This document shows, one piece after another, positions 38,683 to 49,900 of a stretch of 64,000 nt of DNA. The notes below the pieces were generated by a model, which worked only from the letters and a program-made list of their open reading frames with translations, searched no databases and had not been told where the DNA came from. Numbering within the stretch: the first letter of the stretch is position 1; each line of letters begins with the position of its first letter. The stretch lies in the NCBI RefSeq assembly GCF_001189295.1, contig NZ_CP012159.1, positions 2,060,001 through 2,124,000 of the forward strand. The letters are read 5' to 3'. This DNA is from Chondromyces crocatus (GTDB lineage Bacteria > Myxococcota_A > Polyangia > Polyangiales > Polyangiaceae). The position numbers and the translations under genes were made by a program.

Positions 38683-39141
38683 GGCAGGACCCCGAGCTTC
38701 AGGAAAGGCCCGAACTGTCCCCTTCCATGTCGCCCTGTACCGACCTGACGCCCCTGGCCCCCTTCCAGGGAGATGGCACGCTGAGCGTGCCCGTGGTTTC
38801 AGGTTTCCCTCCTCCTCGGAGCCCTGTTTGCCAGCAGTGCCCTGGGGTCGCGCAAAGGGAGCGCCCGAGCGGGCTGCCGCATCATCTTAGGGAGGCAGTT
38901 CGTCGCGGGGAGCGACGCGCTCGCGAAGAGGGGGGTGACGGTGGGCAGGGGGGCGACGGTGGAGCGCATGCACGGGGGGGGTAGGGGCGACGAGGAGGCC
39001 CCGATCCGCGCCGACCGGGGCAGCGGCGAGGGGAGCGCTGCGCGGGTGCGTGCCCAGCCCCCCTTGCGCCTTCGAGCCGCAGGGAGCGTCTCGACCCCGC
39101 CGACGGCGCGGTCCGGGGTCGATACCCTCTCTTTGCAGCGA

Positions 39142-41310
39142 ATGCGGCCGCGCTCCTCCTTTCGTCTCCGCGTCGTGGCGTACGCATTCGGCATCGAGCT
39201 TCCTTTCAGCTTGCTCGTCCCGGTCGCGTACCTCCGGCTGCTCAACATCGACGATCTCGTCGAGCAGACCCGGGTCCTGACGCTCATCGGGGCCCTCCAT
39301 CTCCTGAAGACCGGAGCCCTCATCGCGGTCCTGATGCGTATGCTCCGGCCGATCGATCGGCTCCGCAGCTTCGGAGCGGGGATGCCGACGAGCCGTTCCG
39401 ACGCTGCGGGTCGGAGCAGCAGCGAGCCAGGTAGCATCCCCCCCTCCTCGCTGATCCTGAACGCCGGACGCGCCGCTTACGAGACACCGCTCGCGTTCGG
39501 TGTCCTCTGGGCAGTGAGCTGGGCGCTGTTCTATTTCCCGGTGACCGCGGCGCTCCCCATGCTCGCGCCGAGCCAGGGGGTGGCGGGGCCTCGCCTCATG
39601 GCGGCCCTCCTCCTGTTCTCCCTGGCCCTCTTCGCAGCGGCGATGCCCCTCGGCTACAGCATCCTGGGGAGGCTGCTCTCTCCCGCAGCCGGGCTGATCT
39701 CGCTCGCGGCCCGAGAGCGCGACCTGGCCGTCCCTGGACGCAGCTTCTCCGTCGCCGCGCGGCTGGTCTTGCTCGGCGTCTGCCTCGCAGTCGCGCCGAC
39801 GAGCTGGATGGTCGCGATGGTGCTGATGGAGGTGGGCCGCCCGGCAGAACCCGGTGGCTGGATCAGCCTGGTGATCTTCTCGATCGTGGCCGTGAGCTGG
39901 GCGCCCGTGTGCGCGGGCTTCATCGCTGGAGCCCTCGCCACGCCCCTGCGGCAGGTCGGCGCCGTCATCGAGAAGATCATCCAGCGCGGTGACGCGGAGC
40001 GGCTGGAGCGGATACCGATCCACTTCAAGGACGAGATCGGAGCCCTCGCCGGTGGCGTCAACGCCATGGTCGACCGCCTGCAGGAGTCGAGCGCCCGCAT
40101 CCGGAGCTACCTCGCCGAACGAGAGCGCTTGCTGGAGGACGAAGCGCAGCGCGCCGCGCAGCTCCAGGCCATCCTCGACAACCTGGTCGAGGGCGTCATG
40201 GCCTGCGACGCGGAGGGGAAGCTCACCATGGTCAACGCCTCTGCGTTGCGCCTCCTCGGCCTCCCGACGCCTGGCGCGAGCGGCGGCGTGCCCTCCGTCC
40301 CGGCGTGCTCCGTCGAGGAGCTGCACGAACTCGCGCGGATGAGCCACAGGGACGGCCGCGCCTTCTCCCGCGACGAGCTCCCCATGATCCGCTCCCTCGC
40401 GGGCGAGACCATCGCGGCCGAAGAGCAGGTCCTGACCGACCCTGGGACCCAGCGCGAGGTCTTCCTCCTGACCAGCGCCGCCCCCATCCGCGGCGCCGAC
40501 GGAGCCATCCTCGGCGCCGTCACCGTGGCGCGTGACGTCACCGAGTCCCGCGAGCTGGAGCTCGTGAAGGACCAGTTCATCCGCGTGGGAGCCCACGAGC
40601 TGAAGACGCCGGTCGCGATCATGAAAGGGTATGCGCTCGCCTTGCTCCGCGCGGGCGCCGATCTCCCCCCCGCGAGACGGCAGATGCTGGAGGCCATCGA
40701 CCGAGGCGCCGATCGCATCAACCGCATCGTCGACGACCTGCTCGCCATCTCTCAGATCACCCTCGATCAGTTCGCGGTCTTCCAGGAGCGCGTCGACCTC
40801 GGGCGCCTCGTCTCCAGCGCCGTCGAGCGCGTCTCCACGACCGCCGCGCGTCACCACATCCGGCTACGCCTCCCCGCTGGCAAGCCGATCGTCGCCAGGG
40901 GAGACCCGGAGCGACTCCGCCAGGTGCTCGCGAGCCTCCTCGACAACGCCGTCAAGTACTCCCCCGAGGGCGGTGAGGTCGAGGTGAGCGTCGCCATCGC
41001 CCCCCGGTGTTCACCGACCGACCGAACGTCCGATCCCGCCCGGAGTGGCCCTGGGCTCGAAGCGATCGTCTCCGTCCGCGATCATGGAATCGGGATCCCG
41101 AGCGCCAAGCAGGATCGCATCTTCCAGAGATTCTTCCGCGCCCACACCGACACCACGCACGACTACGGAGGGATGGGCGTCGGCCTGTTCCTGGCCAGGG
41201 ACATGATCACCCGTCAGGGAGGGCGCATGTGGTTCGAGAGCGAGGAGTGTCAGGGCAGCGTGTTCCACTTCGCCGTACCCCTCGAAGAGGGGGAGCTGGC
41301 CCACGGGTAG
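39142..41310 (+). CDS. Membrane sensor histidine kinase (HAMP-PAS-HisKA-HATPase)
   Basis: The product has 722 residues. Six hydrophobic segments fill residues ~1-275, forming a membrane sensor, followed by a HAMP-like linker (ATPLRQVGAVIEKIIQRGD). A PAS domain spans ~345-465 (AILDNLVEGVMACDAEGKL). The H-box AHELKTPV carries the phosphorylated His near residue 482, and the ATPase part shows LLDNAVKYS, GIGIPSAKQDRIFQRFF and GMGVGLFLARDM. ATG 39142 places the first hydrophobic segment at the N-terminus. A response-regulator gene begins 3 bp after the stop, so the two form a classic two-component pair. Confidence 0.93.
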   Translation: MRPRSSFRLRVVAYAFGIELPFSLLVPVAYLRLLNIDDLVEQTRVLTLIGALHLLKTGALIAVLMRMLRPIDRLRSFGAGMPTSRSDAAGRSSSEPGSIPPSSLILNAGRAAYETPLAFGVLWAVSWALFYFPVTAALPMLAPSQGVAGPRLMAALLLFSLALFAAAMPLGYSILGRLLSPAAGLISLAARERDLAVPGRSFSVAARLVLLGVCLAVAPTSWMVAMVLMEVGRPAEPGGWISLVIFSIVAVSWAPVCAGFIAGALATPLRQVGAVIEKIIQRGDAERLERIPIHFKDEIGALAGGVNAMVDRLQESSARIRSYLAERERLLEDEAQRAAQLQAILDNLVEGVMACDAEGKLTMVNASALRLLGLPTPGASGGVPSVPACSVEELHELARMSHRDGRAFSRDELPMIRSLAGETIAAEEQVLTDPGTQREVFLLTSAAPIRGADGAILGAVTVARDVTESRELELVKDQFIRVGAHELKTPVAIMKGYALALLRAGADLPPARRQMLEAIDRGADRINRIVDDLLAISQITLDQFAVFQERVDLGRLVSSAVERVSTTAARHHIRLRLPAGKPIVARGDPERLRQVLASLLDNAVKYSPEGGEVEVSVAIAPRCSPTDRTSDPARSGPGLEAIVSVRDHGIGIPSAKQDRIFQRFFRAHTDTTHDYGGMGVGLFLARDMITRQGGRMWFESEECQGSVFHFAVPLEEGELAHG

Positions 41311-41313
41311 GTC

Positions 41314-41682
41314 ATGACGGGCAAGCAAGCCAAGAAGGTCCTGGTGATCGAAGACGACCAGGATCTCGTCGCGCTGGTCTCTCTGCTCCTCCAAGGCGAT
41401 GGCTACAGCGTGGAAATTGCGGGCAACGGACGTGAGGCGCTGGATGCGCTCGCCCGTGAGCTTCCCGACGTGATCCTGCTCGACATGAAGATGCCCGTCA
41501 TGAACGGGCCCGAGTTCGCCCGGGAACTGGAGGTCCGCTACGGCCACCAGGCTCCGATCATCGTGCTCACCGCGGCCGCCGACGCTCATCGCCGCGCCGC
41601 CGAGGTCGGCGCCGACGCCTGGCTGGGCAAGCCCTTCGACCCCGATGTCCTGCTGTCGACGGTGCGCCGCTATGCGGGCTGA
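41314..41682 (+). CDS. Single-domain response regulator
   Basis: The product has 122 residues forming a receiver domain only. The acidic pair is at VIEDDQD, the phospho-acceptor Asp is in ILLDMKMPVMNG (near residue 55), the Thr is in IIVLTAAADA and the Lys is in WLGKPFDPD. The absence of an output domain suggests a phosphorelay shuttle or CheY-like interaction partner. It lies 3 bp after the histidine kinase gene. Its last 13 bp overlap the 3' end of the convergent phytoene-synthase-like gene. Confidence 0.93.
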   Translation: MTGKQAKKVLVIEDDQDLVALVSLLLQGDGYSVEIAGNGREALDALARELPDVILLDMKMPVMNGPEFARELEVRYGHQAPIIVLTAAADAHRRAAEVGADAWLGKPFDPDVLLSTVRRYAG

Positions 41683-42647
41683 GGACACGCCGACGACGAG
41701 CGGAGCCGGCTGACCAGGAGACCGCGCCGCACCTCGGCCCAGTACCGCGTCGGAAAGCGACGATAGTCGAAGTCGAGGGTCCGCAAGACGCGCTCGATGC
41801 GTGCGTGCCGCCGCAGCGACCAGCTGCGCATGATCTCGAGCGAGGGGTGCACGCCTTCGGCCTCGATGAACGGACGAGCCCGCTCCCGCAAGGCGGCGAG
41901 GTGCTCACCCACCCAGAAGCGCATCATGGCCCTGAAGGCCGGCGTCGAGGCACAGCGACCCGAGAGCACCTCCTCGCGCGCCACCCCGAAACGACGGAGG
42001 AGATCGACCGGGAGGTAACAGATGCCGTGCTCGGCATCCTCCTGCAGATCCCGCAGGTTGTTGAAGAACTGATCGAGCCGCCCGAACTCTCCAGCGGCAT
42101 CCCAGTGGACCGTCGTGAGGAACGGCATGAGCTGAAAGATCCTGCCGCTCAGGCGGAACAGCATCTCGTCGTGTTCGACCATCGTCCGGACCTGCACCTC
42201 GGGCGCGTGATACTCCTCGAGCGCCTCGAGGTAAGCATCCCAGGCGGCCACGACGCGCGGGTTCAGCTGCTTCGAGGGAGGGCCCACGTCTCCTCGCGTC
42301 GGGATGAGCCACGCGTCGCGGAGGCTCGACAGCTCGCGGTGAAACGGGTCCGCCGGATCGATGAAGTCACTCTGGCGCAGGCGCCGCCACCCCTCCAGGA
42401 AGGAGCGGAATCGTCGCCTCTCGGGCTCGAAACGTTCATTCTCCGCGAGCCGATCGACCAGACGGATCCAGTGAATGCGAGAGAGCCACGCCTGCCTCGC
42501 CTCGTCCGGCAGATCCAGCACCCACGCGGCGTTGTCCTCGTCTTTCAGCGTATCGTCCGATAGCGCGCGAAAACGAGAAGAGCCGAAGAGCGTCGAAGCA
42601 TCGTCGACGAGCTTCCGGTCTCCGCCGAGCACCGCGCCACCACGCAT
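41670..42647 (-). CDS. Squalene/phytoene synthase homologue
   Basis: The product has 325 residues, mainly helical. The second aspartate-rich motif of the SQS/PSY family is clear: QFFNNLRDLQEDAEHGICYL (NxLRDxxED...YLP). The first motif, normally DDxxD/E, is altered to LVDRLAENE (D65-x3-E69). The family condenses two prenyl diphosphates head to head; the altered motif may change activity or substrate. ATG 42647 places the motifs at family positions, though in-frame starts exist to 42773. No carotenoid or hopanoid gene sits beside it. From 42774 to 43372 (about 600 bp) I see no supportable gene. Confidence 0.8.
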   Translation of the reverse strand: MRGGAVLGGDRKLVDDASTLFGSSRFRALSDDTLKDEDNAAWVLDLPDEARQAWLSRIHWIRLVDRLAENERFEPERRRFRSFLEGWRRLRQSDFIDPADPFHRELSSLRDAWLIPTRGDVGPPSKQLNPRVVAAWDAYLEALEEYHAPEVQVRTMVEHDEMLFRLSGRIFQLMPFLTTVHWDAAGEFGRLDQFFNNLRDLQEDAEHGICYLPVDLLRRFGVAREEVLSGRCASTPAFRAMMRFWVGEHLAALRERARPFIEAEGVHPSLEIMRSWSLRRHARIERVLRTLDFDYRRFPTRYWAEVRRGLLVSRLRSSSACPQPA

Positions 42648-43372
42648 CGCCGGCCCTCGCGCCGCTCGACATGGGGGCACAGGGGCAGCCGAAGCCGGGC
42701 TGTCCGACTGAGCATCCCGGTGTCGCCCCGGGACCATGATACCAACCGAGGCTTGCGTGGAATCCAGCGTCATAGGCTCGCTCAGGTCAAAGTGGTCACT
42801 GAAACGGCGTGAGATGCCAATCGTCTCAAATCCGTGCCCGTCAGGTAATGCGTATCATCACAGCAGTGAGCGATTTTTTCGTGGGCCAGCGTTGCTGGCT
42901 TCATCGCTTTTCCGGGCGCGTAAGTGCTCGCCCTGCCCAGGTACTCTGTTTGCCTGATTATCCTTATGCTGTCGGATCCGCTCGGAGTCGAACCCTCCAG
43001 GGAGGCACCGCTGTGCGCATTCGATTCAGAAGGCCTCGAAATGACGAGGTAAATATCTCCTAATCGGGCGCCCCTGCCATTCCAGGTACGGGCCATGGAC
43101 GGGCCCCTGTCCGAATTGGCCTGACCATCATAGCGTGCTTCCCTCCTGACGGCGCAACCCCATCGCCCTCACGATGTAAAGGAAAGTCGTGACCGCTGTG
43201 GGGCGGATCCCTCGAATGCGCGTTGGTCGTCTGTTCCTCGCCCCGTGAATGAGCGCATTACGGTGTGGACAGCGAGGGTATGCTGACGACGGTCCGAAAT
43301 CGTCGAAGGCAATGCGGGTGAAGAAGACGCGAAAGCGCTGATGTCCTCAGTGCGCCCGAGGATCGGGGCCCC

Positions 43373-43696
43373 TCAGGGCCACCCGAAAGCGTGGCGGCTG
43401 AGCAGACCGATGCTGAAGCTCGCCCCATTCGCGAGCAGGGACCAGAGGAGCGCGCGCTCCAGACGAAACCCGAAGCGGAGATAGACCGCCTCTGCCACGA
43501 CGGCGAAGGCCTCCGCGACGGCCACCATGACCCAGTAATTGCCCGGCAACAGCTCGGGCATCACGAACCAGACGATCGGATGCGTGAGCGCGCTCGCTCC
43601 GAACGCAGGCCCCCACCCCGTCCTGGCGCACCGAGCATAGATGGGCATCTCCACGCACTGGGTGAAGAGGAAAGCGGAGAGCCAGGCAGTGAACAT
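43373..43696 (-). CDS. Small membrane protein, last gene of the DUF5985 operon
   Basis: The product has 107 residues with three hydrophobic segments (MFTAWLSAFLFTQCVEMPIY, a central WFVMPELLPGNYWVMVAVAE, and LLWSLLANGASFSIGLL). I recognise no family. ATG 43696 lies 14 bp after the previous stop, but the GGCAGGAG ahead of it is very close to the start, so translation may depend on coupling. It is the fourth gene of the wHTH/membrane-protein operon. Confidence 0.7.
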   Translation of the reverse strand: MFTAWLSAFLFTQCVEMPIYARCARTGWGPAFGASALTHPIVWFVMPELLPGNYWVMVAVAEAFAVVAEAVYLRFGFRLERALLWSLLANGASFSIGLLSRHAFGWP

Positions 43697-43709
43697 CTCC
43701 TGCCCGGGC

Positions 43710-43997
43710 TCACCCGGAGAGCGGCTGGCGAGCGCTCGGGCGTCGGTTCTTGTCGATGATGGCGTACAGGATGAGCACGTAAGCCAGGAGGCGGAGCAGG
43801 TACAGGTAGTGGAGATGGTCATCCGCCACCTGGACGGCGTGGACGGCGATCCTGCCCAGCGCCAGCAACCAGAATGCGGCCGAGAAGATGAAGAAGAGCC
43901 GATCGTTCGTCTGCCTCCAGAACCGGAGGAAGAACATGGCCACCACCGCGTAGCCCAGCGTGGATGCGCCGGAGATGTACTCGTTCACGGCTCCCAC
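43710..43997 (-). CDS. DUF5985-type small membrane protein (copy 2)
   Basis: The product has 95 residues with three hydrophobic segments and a short basic tail (DKNRRPSARQ). It resembles its upstream neighbour in size and segment layout (AVVAMFFLRFWRQTNDRLFF against MVLLLRGYAKNRVRLLLW) and appears to be a paralogue. The family assignment rests on this pattern and is tentative. It starts 18 bp after the upstream stop. Confidence 0.78.
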   Translation of the reverse strand: MGAVNEYISGASTLGYAVVAMFFLRFWRQTNDRLFFIFSAAFWLLALGRIAVHAVQVADDHLHYLYLLRLLAYVLILYAIIDKNRRPSARQPLSG

Positions 43998-44015
43998 CTC
44001 GCGACGTTCATGCGC

Positions 44016-44306
44016 TCACGGTTCTCCTCGACGCTCGCGCGTGCCCTCGCGCATGTCCCAGAGCAGCCCATAGAGAAGCAGGAGCAACCCGAGCAGCGCG
44101 AAGGCGTTCCGCGGCATGGCCAGGCTGATCCGAGTGGGCAAAAGAACGAGATCGACGAATAGAAGGATGTTGTTGACGGCGAACCCTGCGAACCCGAGCC
44201 CGCTCCACAGGAGCAGGCGCACCCGGTTTTTTGCATACCCTCGAAGGAGAAGCACCATGCATGCGATGCTCGTCAGCGCGCACAGCAGGTAAACCGCGGC
44301 CGCCAT
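44016..44306 (-). CDS. DUF5985-type small membrane protein (copy 1)
   Basis: The product has 96 residues. Three hydrophobic segments surround a polar turn (RGYAKNRVRLLLWSGLGFAG), and the tail is charged (WDMREGTRERRGEP). The ATG lies 2 bp after the stop of the winged-helix gene, so it is coupled to that gene. The function is unknown; the pairing of a small regulator with a set of small membrane proteins suggests that the regulator senses or controls a membrane complex (inference). Confidence 0.8.
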   Translation of the reverse strand: MAAAVYLLCALTSIACMVLLLRGYAKNRVRLLLWSGLGFAGFAVNNILLFVDLVLLPTRISLAMPRNAFALLGLLLLLYGLLWDMREGTRERRGEP

Positions 44307-44308
44307 GT

Positions 44309-44704
44309 TCAGTCGCCGTCTTTCTTGCGTATGAGGAATGCGTCAGAAAACGTCTCGATGTCTCCGGGCAGCTGCCTCGCATAGATCATGTCGATGATGG
44401 TCAGGCGGCGCTCCTTGTAGGCTCTGGCCAGCTCGTCCACGACATGCCGCACCTCGCTCTCGGGAGCGTAATGATACCAGAGGTCGTCATCGACCTCGCG
44501 CGTCGCGATCAGGTCCCGAGCCGCGAGGTTCGCGAGCCGGTCCCGGATCGACATCATGCTCGAGCCGATCTCTCGCGCCACGTCCGCCGGGCGCCACTCT
44601 CGCTCTCCGCTCTTCCGCAACAGCAGCAGCACCTCGAGCAGCTCGATGGAGGAGATGTGCATCGCCACGAATCGTTGCACTGCGTCCGGGACTCCACTTG
44701 TCAC
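44309..44704 (-). CDS. Winged-helix protein heading the membrane-protein operon
   Basis: The product has 131 residues. The segment SIELLEVLLLLRKSGEREW, PADVAREIGSSMMSIRDRLA and DLIATREVDDDLWYHYAPES reads as the helices and wing of an ArsR/MarR-like winged helix. It ends in a helical tail (VVDELARAYKERRLTIIDMI). It probably binds DNA and may control its own operon of three membrane proteins. No effector site is visible. It begins 52 bp from the 3' end of the hybrid-kinase gene (44757), on the same strand. Confidence 0.83.
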   Translation of the reverse strand: MTSGVPDAVQRFVAMHISSIELLEVLLLLRKSGEREWRPADVAREIGSSMMSIRDRLANLAARDLIATREVDDDLWYHYAPESEVRHVVDELARAYKERRLTIIDMIYARQLPGDIETFSDAFLIRKKDGD

Positions 44705-44756
44705 TACCTTCCCTCACCATTGGAGATTCCATTCCCGCATCCCGTGGTGCGTGTCG

Positions 44757-46943
44757 TTATGGAACCGTGAAGCGGGGAGGGCGCCCGAGCGCGCGGATGA
44801 TGCCGCTCCCACCGGCCAGACAGGCGATGGCGGCGACGAGCTCGGAAGGCTCGATGGGCTTGGAAGCATGCATCTGGAAGCCCGCGGCCAGCGCCCGGGC
44901 GTGATCCTCTTTCCGGGCGTAGCCCGTGAGCGCCAGGGCGGGCACATCGCCGCCGGCCTTGGGCCCCAGGTTGCGGAGCTGGCGGATCAGCTCGAAGCCG
45001 TCCTCGTTGGGCATCGCGACATCGGTCACGAGCACGTGGGGCCGGCGCGTCGAGATGATCTGGAGCGCCTCGCTCGCCGAGGCCACGGTCGTCACCTCGG
45101 CCCGGTGGCGGCGCAGCACCTCACCCAGCATCTCGCGGGTATCGTCCTCGTCCTCGACGACGACGACGTAGAGCCCCTCGAGGGTATTGGCGTCGTCCTC
45201 GCTCGGCTTCGCCAGCGCCGGGTCTGCGCTCCGCGCCGTCGACGGGATCGAAGGCAAGCGAACGGTGAACGTCGACCCCTGTCCCTGACCGGCGCTGTCG
45301 GCCAGCACCGAACCACCGTGCAGCTCCACGATGTGGCGCACCAGCGCCAGGCCGATGCCCAGACCGCCTTGCGCCCTCTTGCTCGTGCTGTCCGCCTGCC
45401 GGAAGCGCTCGAAGACGAACGGCAAGAAGTCCGGGTTGATCCCTTCGCCCGTGTCGTGAATGACCAGCGTGACCTCCCCCTCGCCGAGGGACAGGCTGAC
45501 ATCGACACCGCCCCCACGCGGCGTGAATTTGATCGCATTGGACAGCAGGTTGGAAATGACCTGCTGGAGCCGCTCCGAATCGCCCTGGATCTCGCACCCA
45601 TCGATCTCGGCTTTGAGCGTCACCCCGCGCGCCTCCGCCGCCGGGCGGAGTGTATCGATCACGGCCTCGACGAGCGGACCGAGCTCCACCGTCGCAACGG
45701 AGAGCTTCATCTTGCCCGTGGTGATCCGGGAGATGTCGAGCAGGTCCTCGATCATCCGGACCTGCGCGTTCACATTGCGCTCGATCACTTCGAACCCCCG
45801 CTCGAACTTCGCCGGATCCATCGGGCTCGTCTGCAAGAGACGGGTCCAGCCGAGGATGGCGTTCAGCGGCGTGCGCAGCTCGTGCGAGAGCGTCGCCAGA
45901 AACTCGTCCTTCAGCCGATTGGCCTCGCGTGCCTCCAGGTTCAGACCGTTCTGGAGCGCGATCGATCCGAGCTGCGCGAGCTGGACCAGAATGGCCTCGT
46001 CGTCCTCCGTGAACTCACCCTGGACCCTGTCGGAGAGCTGGATGAAGCCCATGTTGCGGCCCGTCACCTCGGTGAGCGGCGCGGCCAGCACCCCGCGCAG
46101 GGGTGGCCCCATGGGCTCATCGGGCTGCCACTCGGGGTGCGCCTTGAGCTCGGCCTCGGTGAGCCGGATGGGGCGATTGCGCGCGTAGAGCACATCGTGC
46201 AGGCGCGTGAGCCCCGTCCCTGGCGCCCGTGTCGACCGGAGCGCCGGCCGGTAGCCACGAAACGCCGGGGCGAGCTCCTCGGCCAGAGAGACCGCCACGC
46301 GCGGCCGCTCCCCGGGGTGCCCGAGCGTCGCCACCGAGAACGCCTGCTTCGCCTCCAGGATGTCGCGCGCCGACTCCGTGATCGCCCTCAGCGTCGCGTC
46401 CAGCGACAGCGAGGCGTTGATGGCGATCGACGCGTTGGCCAGCTTGTTGAGCTGCGCCGCGCGGCGCTGGAGCGCCTCGGCTTGCCGCTTCACCTCCGCC
46501 GTCTTCTTGAACAGCTCCACGAAGACGCCGACCTTGGTCTTCAGCACCTCCGGATCCACCGGCGCCAGGATGTAGTCGACGGCGCCCAGCGAGTAGCTCT
46601 TCAGCGCGTTGGGCTCTTCCCCGAAGGCGGTCACGAAGATGATCGGCGTGTGACGCGACGTCCGATGCTGCCGGATCAGCTCTGCCGTCTCGAACCCATC
46701 CATGCCCGGCATGTTGATGTCGAGCAGGATCACCGCGAACTCCTGCTGGAGCACATGGCGGAGCGCGTCGCGCCCCGACATGGCCCGCACGATGTTCTGC
46801 CCCAGCTCTTCGAGGATCGTCTCCAGAGCGAGCAGCTTGTCCGGCTTGTCATCCACGATGAGGATGTCCACCGGCCCGGCCCCGCTCGGGGCGGAAGACT
46901 GGGGCACCCTCGTGCCGCTGGGTCGACCGCTCGGCGTGCTCAT
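44757..46943 (-). CDS. Hybrid histidine kinase (REC-GAF-HisKA-HATPase-REC)
   Basis: The product has 728 residues and no membrane segment. An N-terminal receiver spans ~23-140 ([26 protein letters not shown], with IIFVTAFG). A GAF domain spans ~190-340. The H-box [11 protein letters not shown] lies near residue 352. The ATPase part follows ([31 protein letters not shown]). A second receiver closes the chain ([37 protein letters not shown]). ATG 46943 overlaps the stop of the giant poly-HAMP kinase (ATGA), so both are made together. The two probably form one phosphorelay branch (inference). Confidence 0.93.
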   Translation of the reverse strand: MSTPSGRPSGTRVPQSSAPSGAGPVDILIVDDKPDKLLALETILEELGQNIVRAMSGRDALRHVLQQEFAVILLDINMPGMDGFETAELIRQHRTSRHTPIIFVTAFGEEPNALKSYSLGAVDYILAPVDPEVLKTKVGVFVELFKKTAEVKRQAEALQRRAAQLNKLANASIAINASLSLDATLRAITESARDILEAKQAFSVATLGHPGERPRVAVSLAEELAPAFRGYRPALRSTRAPGTGLTRLHDVLYARNRPIRLTEAELKAHPEWQPDEPMGPPLRGVLAAPLTEVTGRNMGFIQLSDRVQGEFTEDDEAILVQLAQLGSIALQNGLNLEAREANRLKDEFLATLSHELRTPLNAILGWTRLLQTSPMDPAKFERGFEVIERNVNAQVRMIEDLLDISRITTGKMKLSVATVELGPLVEAVIDTLRPAAEARGVTLKAEIDGCEIQGDSERLQQVISNLLSNAIKFTPRGGGVDVSLSLGEGEVTLVIHDTGEGINPDFLPFVFERFRQADSTSKRAQGGLGIGLALVRHIVELHGGSVLADSAGQGQGSTFTVRLPSIPSTARSADPALAKPSEDDANTLEGLYVVVVEDEDDTREMLGEVLRRHRAEVTTVASASEALQIISTRRPHVLVTDVAMPNEDGFELIRQLRNLGPKAGGDVPALALTGYARKEDHARALAAGFQMHASKPIEPSELVAAIACLAGGSGIIRALGRPPRFTVP

Positions 46944-49900
46944 CGGTGCAACCACAACCTGAGGGCGGCGAGCAGCTGCTCGGTGTCCACCGGCTTGGAG
47001 ATGTAGTCGTTCGCGCCGGCCTCCAGGCACTTCTCTCGATCGCCCTTCATGGCCTTGGCCGTCAGCGCGATGATCGGCAGCGCGTGGAACCTGGGCTCCG
47101 CGCGGATCGCGCGCATCGTGTCGTAGCCGTCCATCTCCGGCATCATGATGTCCATGAGCACGACGTCGACATCGGGTGTCTGGCCGAGCACCTCGATCGC
47201 CGCCTTCCCCGTCTCCGCATAGACTGTCTTCATCTGATGCGCCTCCAGCAGCGTGGTCATGGCGAAGATGTTGCGGATGTCGTCATCGACGATGAGCACC
47301 TTCTTTCCCACGATAACCTTGTTCGACTGATGAAGCTCTGCGAGCAGCTCTTGCTTGGACCCGGGTAGCGCCGGCAGCGGGAGATGCAAGAAGAGCGACA
47401 CCTCGTCGAGCAGCCGCTCTGGTGAGCGGACGTGCTTCAAGACGAGCGACTGCCCGAGCCGCGCGATCCGCTCTTCATCGCTGAGCGACAGCTCCCCGGG
47501 CGTGTACAGGACGAGGGGCCGCTCCTTCTGCCCTTCTCGCCGAGCCATCCGATCGAACAGCTCGAACGCGCGCATGTCCGACAGATCCAGCCGGGTGACC
47601 ACCACCTCGGGTGACGCGCTCTCCAGCGCGTTCATCGCGCTGCCACCCGTCTCCACGTGCTGCACCTCGACCCCGTCGATCCCGAGCAGCTTCGTCAGGG
47701 CCGCGCGCTCCCCCTCGTCGGGCTCCACGAGCAACACCCTGCGCTTCGGCGCCTTCATGAACTGAATGAGCTGCTCGAAGGCGGCGTCCAGCTCGTCGCG
47801 CGCCTTGAGCGGCTTGTGGAGCACCCCACGCGCGCCCAGCCGGAGCGCCCGCTCCCGATCCTCGTCCGTCGTGATCACGTGGACGGGGATGTGCCGCGTC
47901 TCCAGATCGTGCTTCATCCTGGCCAGCACGCGCCACCCGTCCACATCGGGCAAGTTCAGGTCCAGCGTGACCGCCCCCGGACGCCGCTCCCGGGCGAGCG
48001 CCAGCGCCGTCGAGCCCCGGTACGCCAGCAGCACCTTGAGCCCGTGCTCTCGCGCGACGTCCATCAGATACCGCGCGAAGTTCACGTCGTTCTCGACGAT
48101 CAGCACCACCTGATCCCCGGCCTCGATCGACGTCCTGTCATCGATGATCTGGTTGATCAGGTGCGACGGCGGCTCCGGCGGCGCCCGGAGGGCGAGCTCT
48201 GCGCTGACCAGCGGTTGAGACGGTCTCGACTCGGAGACCGGCTCCTTCCCCTTGCGCCCCTTCGCCGGCGCATAGCTGAGTGGCAGCAGCAGCGTGAACG
48301 TGCTGCCTTCCCCGGGCACGCTCCGCAGCTTCAGCTCCCCGCCGAGCAGCCGCGCAATCTCGCGGCTGATCGCCAGCCCCAGCCCCGTCCCCCCGTACTT
48401 CCTGCTCGTGGAGCCGTCCGCCTGCTGGAACGCCTCGAAGATGATCTGCTGCTTGTCCGGCTGGATCCCGATCCCCGTGTCCGTGACCGCCATCGAGATC
48501 GCTGCCCCCGCGCGCTGGAGCGTCTCGTTCTCCGGATCCCAGCCCGAGCGGATCATGCCGACCTGGAACGCCACCTTGCCCTTGTCCGTGAACTTGAACG
48601 CATTCGACAGCAGGTTCTTGATCACCTGCTGGACCCGCTTCGCGTCCGTGTAGACCGCCCGCGGCAGGTTGCCGTCGAACTCCAGCTCGAAGCCCAGCCG
48701 CCTCGACTCCGCCACGTGGCGGAACGCCCGCTCGACATAGTCGTGCAGGTCCATGAACGACACCTCCGTGACGTCCACCACCACCGTGCCCGACTCGATC
48801 TTCGACAGATCGAGGATGTCGTTGATCAGCGCCAGCAGCTCGGCCCCTGACGAGTGGATCGTCCGCGCGAAGTCGACCTGCCGCCCGGACAGGTTGCCTT
48901 CCATGTTCTTCGAGAGCTGGTCCGAGAGAATCAGCAAGCTGTTCAGCGGCGTCCGCAGCTCGTGCGACATGTTCGCCAGGAACTCGGACTTGTACTTCGA
49001 CGTCAGCGCCAGCTGGTGCGCCTTCTCCTCGAGCGCCTGACGCGCGTGCTCGACCTCCTGGTTCTTCCGCTCCACCTCCGCGTTCTGCTCCGCGAGCAGC
49101 CGCGCCTTCTCTCCCAGCTCCGCGTTCGTCTGCTGCAGCTCCTCCTGCTGGCTCTGCAGCTCCCGGGCGAGGGACTGCGACTGCTTCAGCAGATCCTCCG
49201 TCCGCATGTTCGCCTCGATCGTGTTCAGCACGATCCCGATCGACTCCGTGAGCTGGTCGAGGAACGCCTGGTGCGTCGGGCTGAAGCGCTCGAAGGACGC
49301 CAGCTCGATCACCGCCTTCACCTGCCCCTCGAACAGCACGGGCATCACGATGATGTTGACCGGCGGCGCCTCCCCCAGCCCGCTCGTGATCGTGATGTAG
49401 TCCGGCGGCGCGTTCACCAGCAGGATCTTCTCCTTCTCCAGCGCGCACTGCCCGACCAGCCCCTCGCCCAGCTTGAACTGGTTGTCGACGTTCTTCCGCT
49501 GCTTGTACGCGTAGCTCGCGAGCAGCTTCAGGCGCGGCTCCTCCTTCGTCGTGTCCATCGTGTAGAACACGCCCTGCTGCGCGCCGACCACGGGTGCCAG
49601 CTCCGACAGGATCAGCCGCCCCACGGTGAGCAGATCCTTCTGCCCCTGAAGCATGCGCGAGAACTTCGCGAGGTTGGTCTTCAACCAATCCTGCTCGCTG
49701 TTCTTCAGCGTCGTGTCCTTCAGGTTGCGGATCATCTCGTTGATGTTGTCTTTGAGCGACGCCACCTCGCCCTGCGCTTCCACGCGGATCGAGCGGGTCA
49801 GATCGCCCTTCGTCACCGCCGTGGCCACCTCGGCGATGGCGCGCACCTGCGTCGTCAGGTTCGCCGCGAGCTGGTTCACGTTGTCGGTGAGGTCCTTCCA

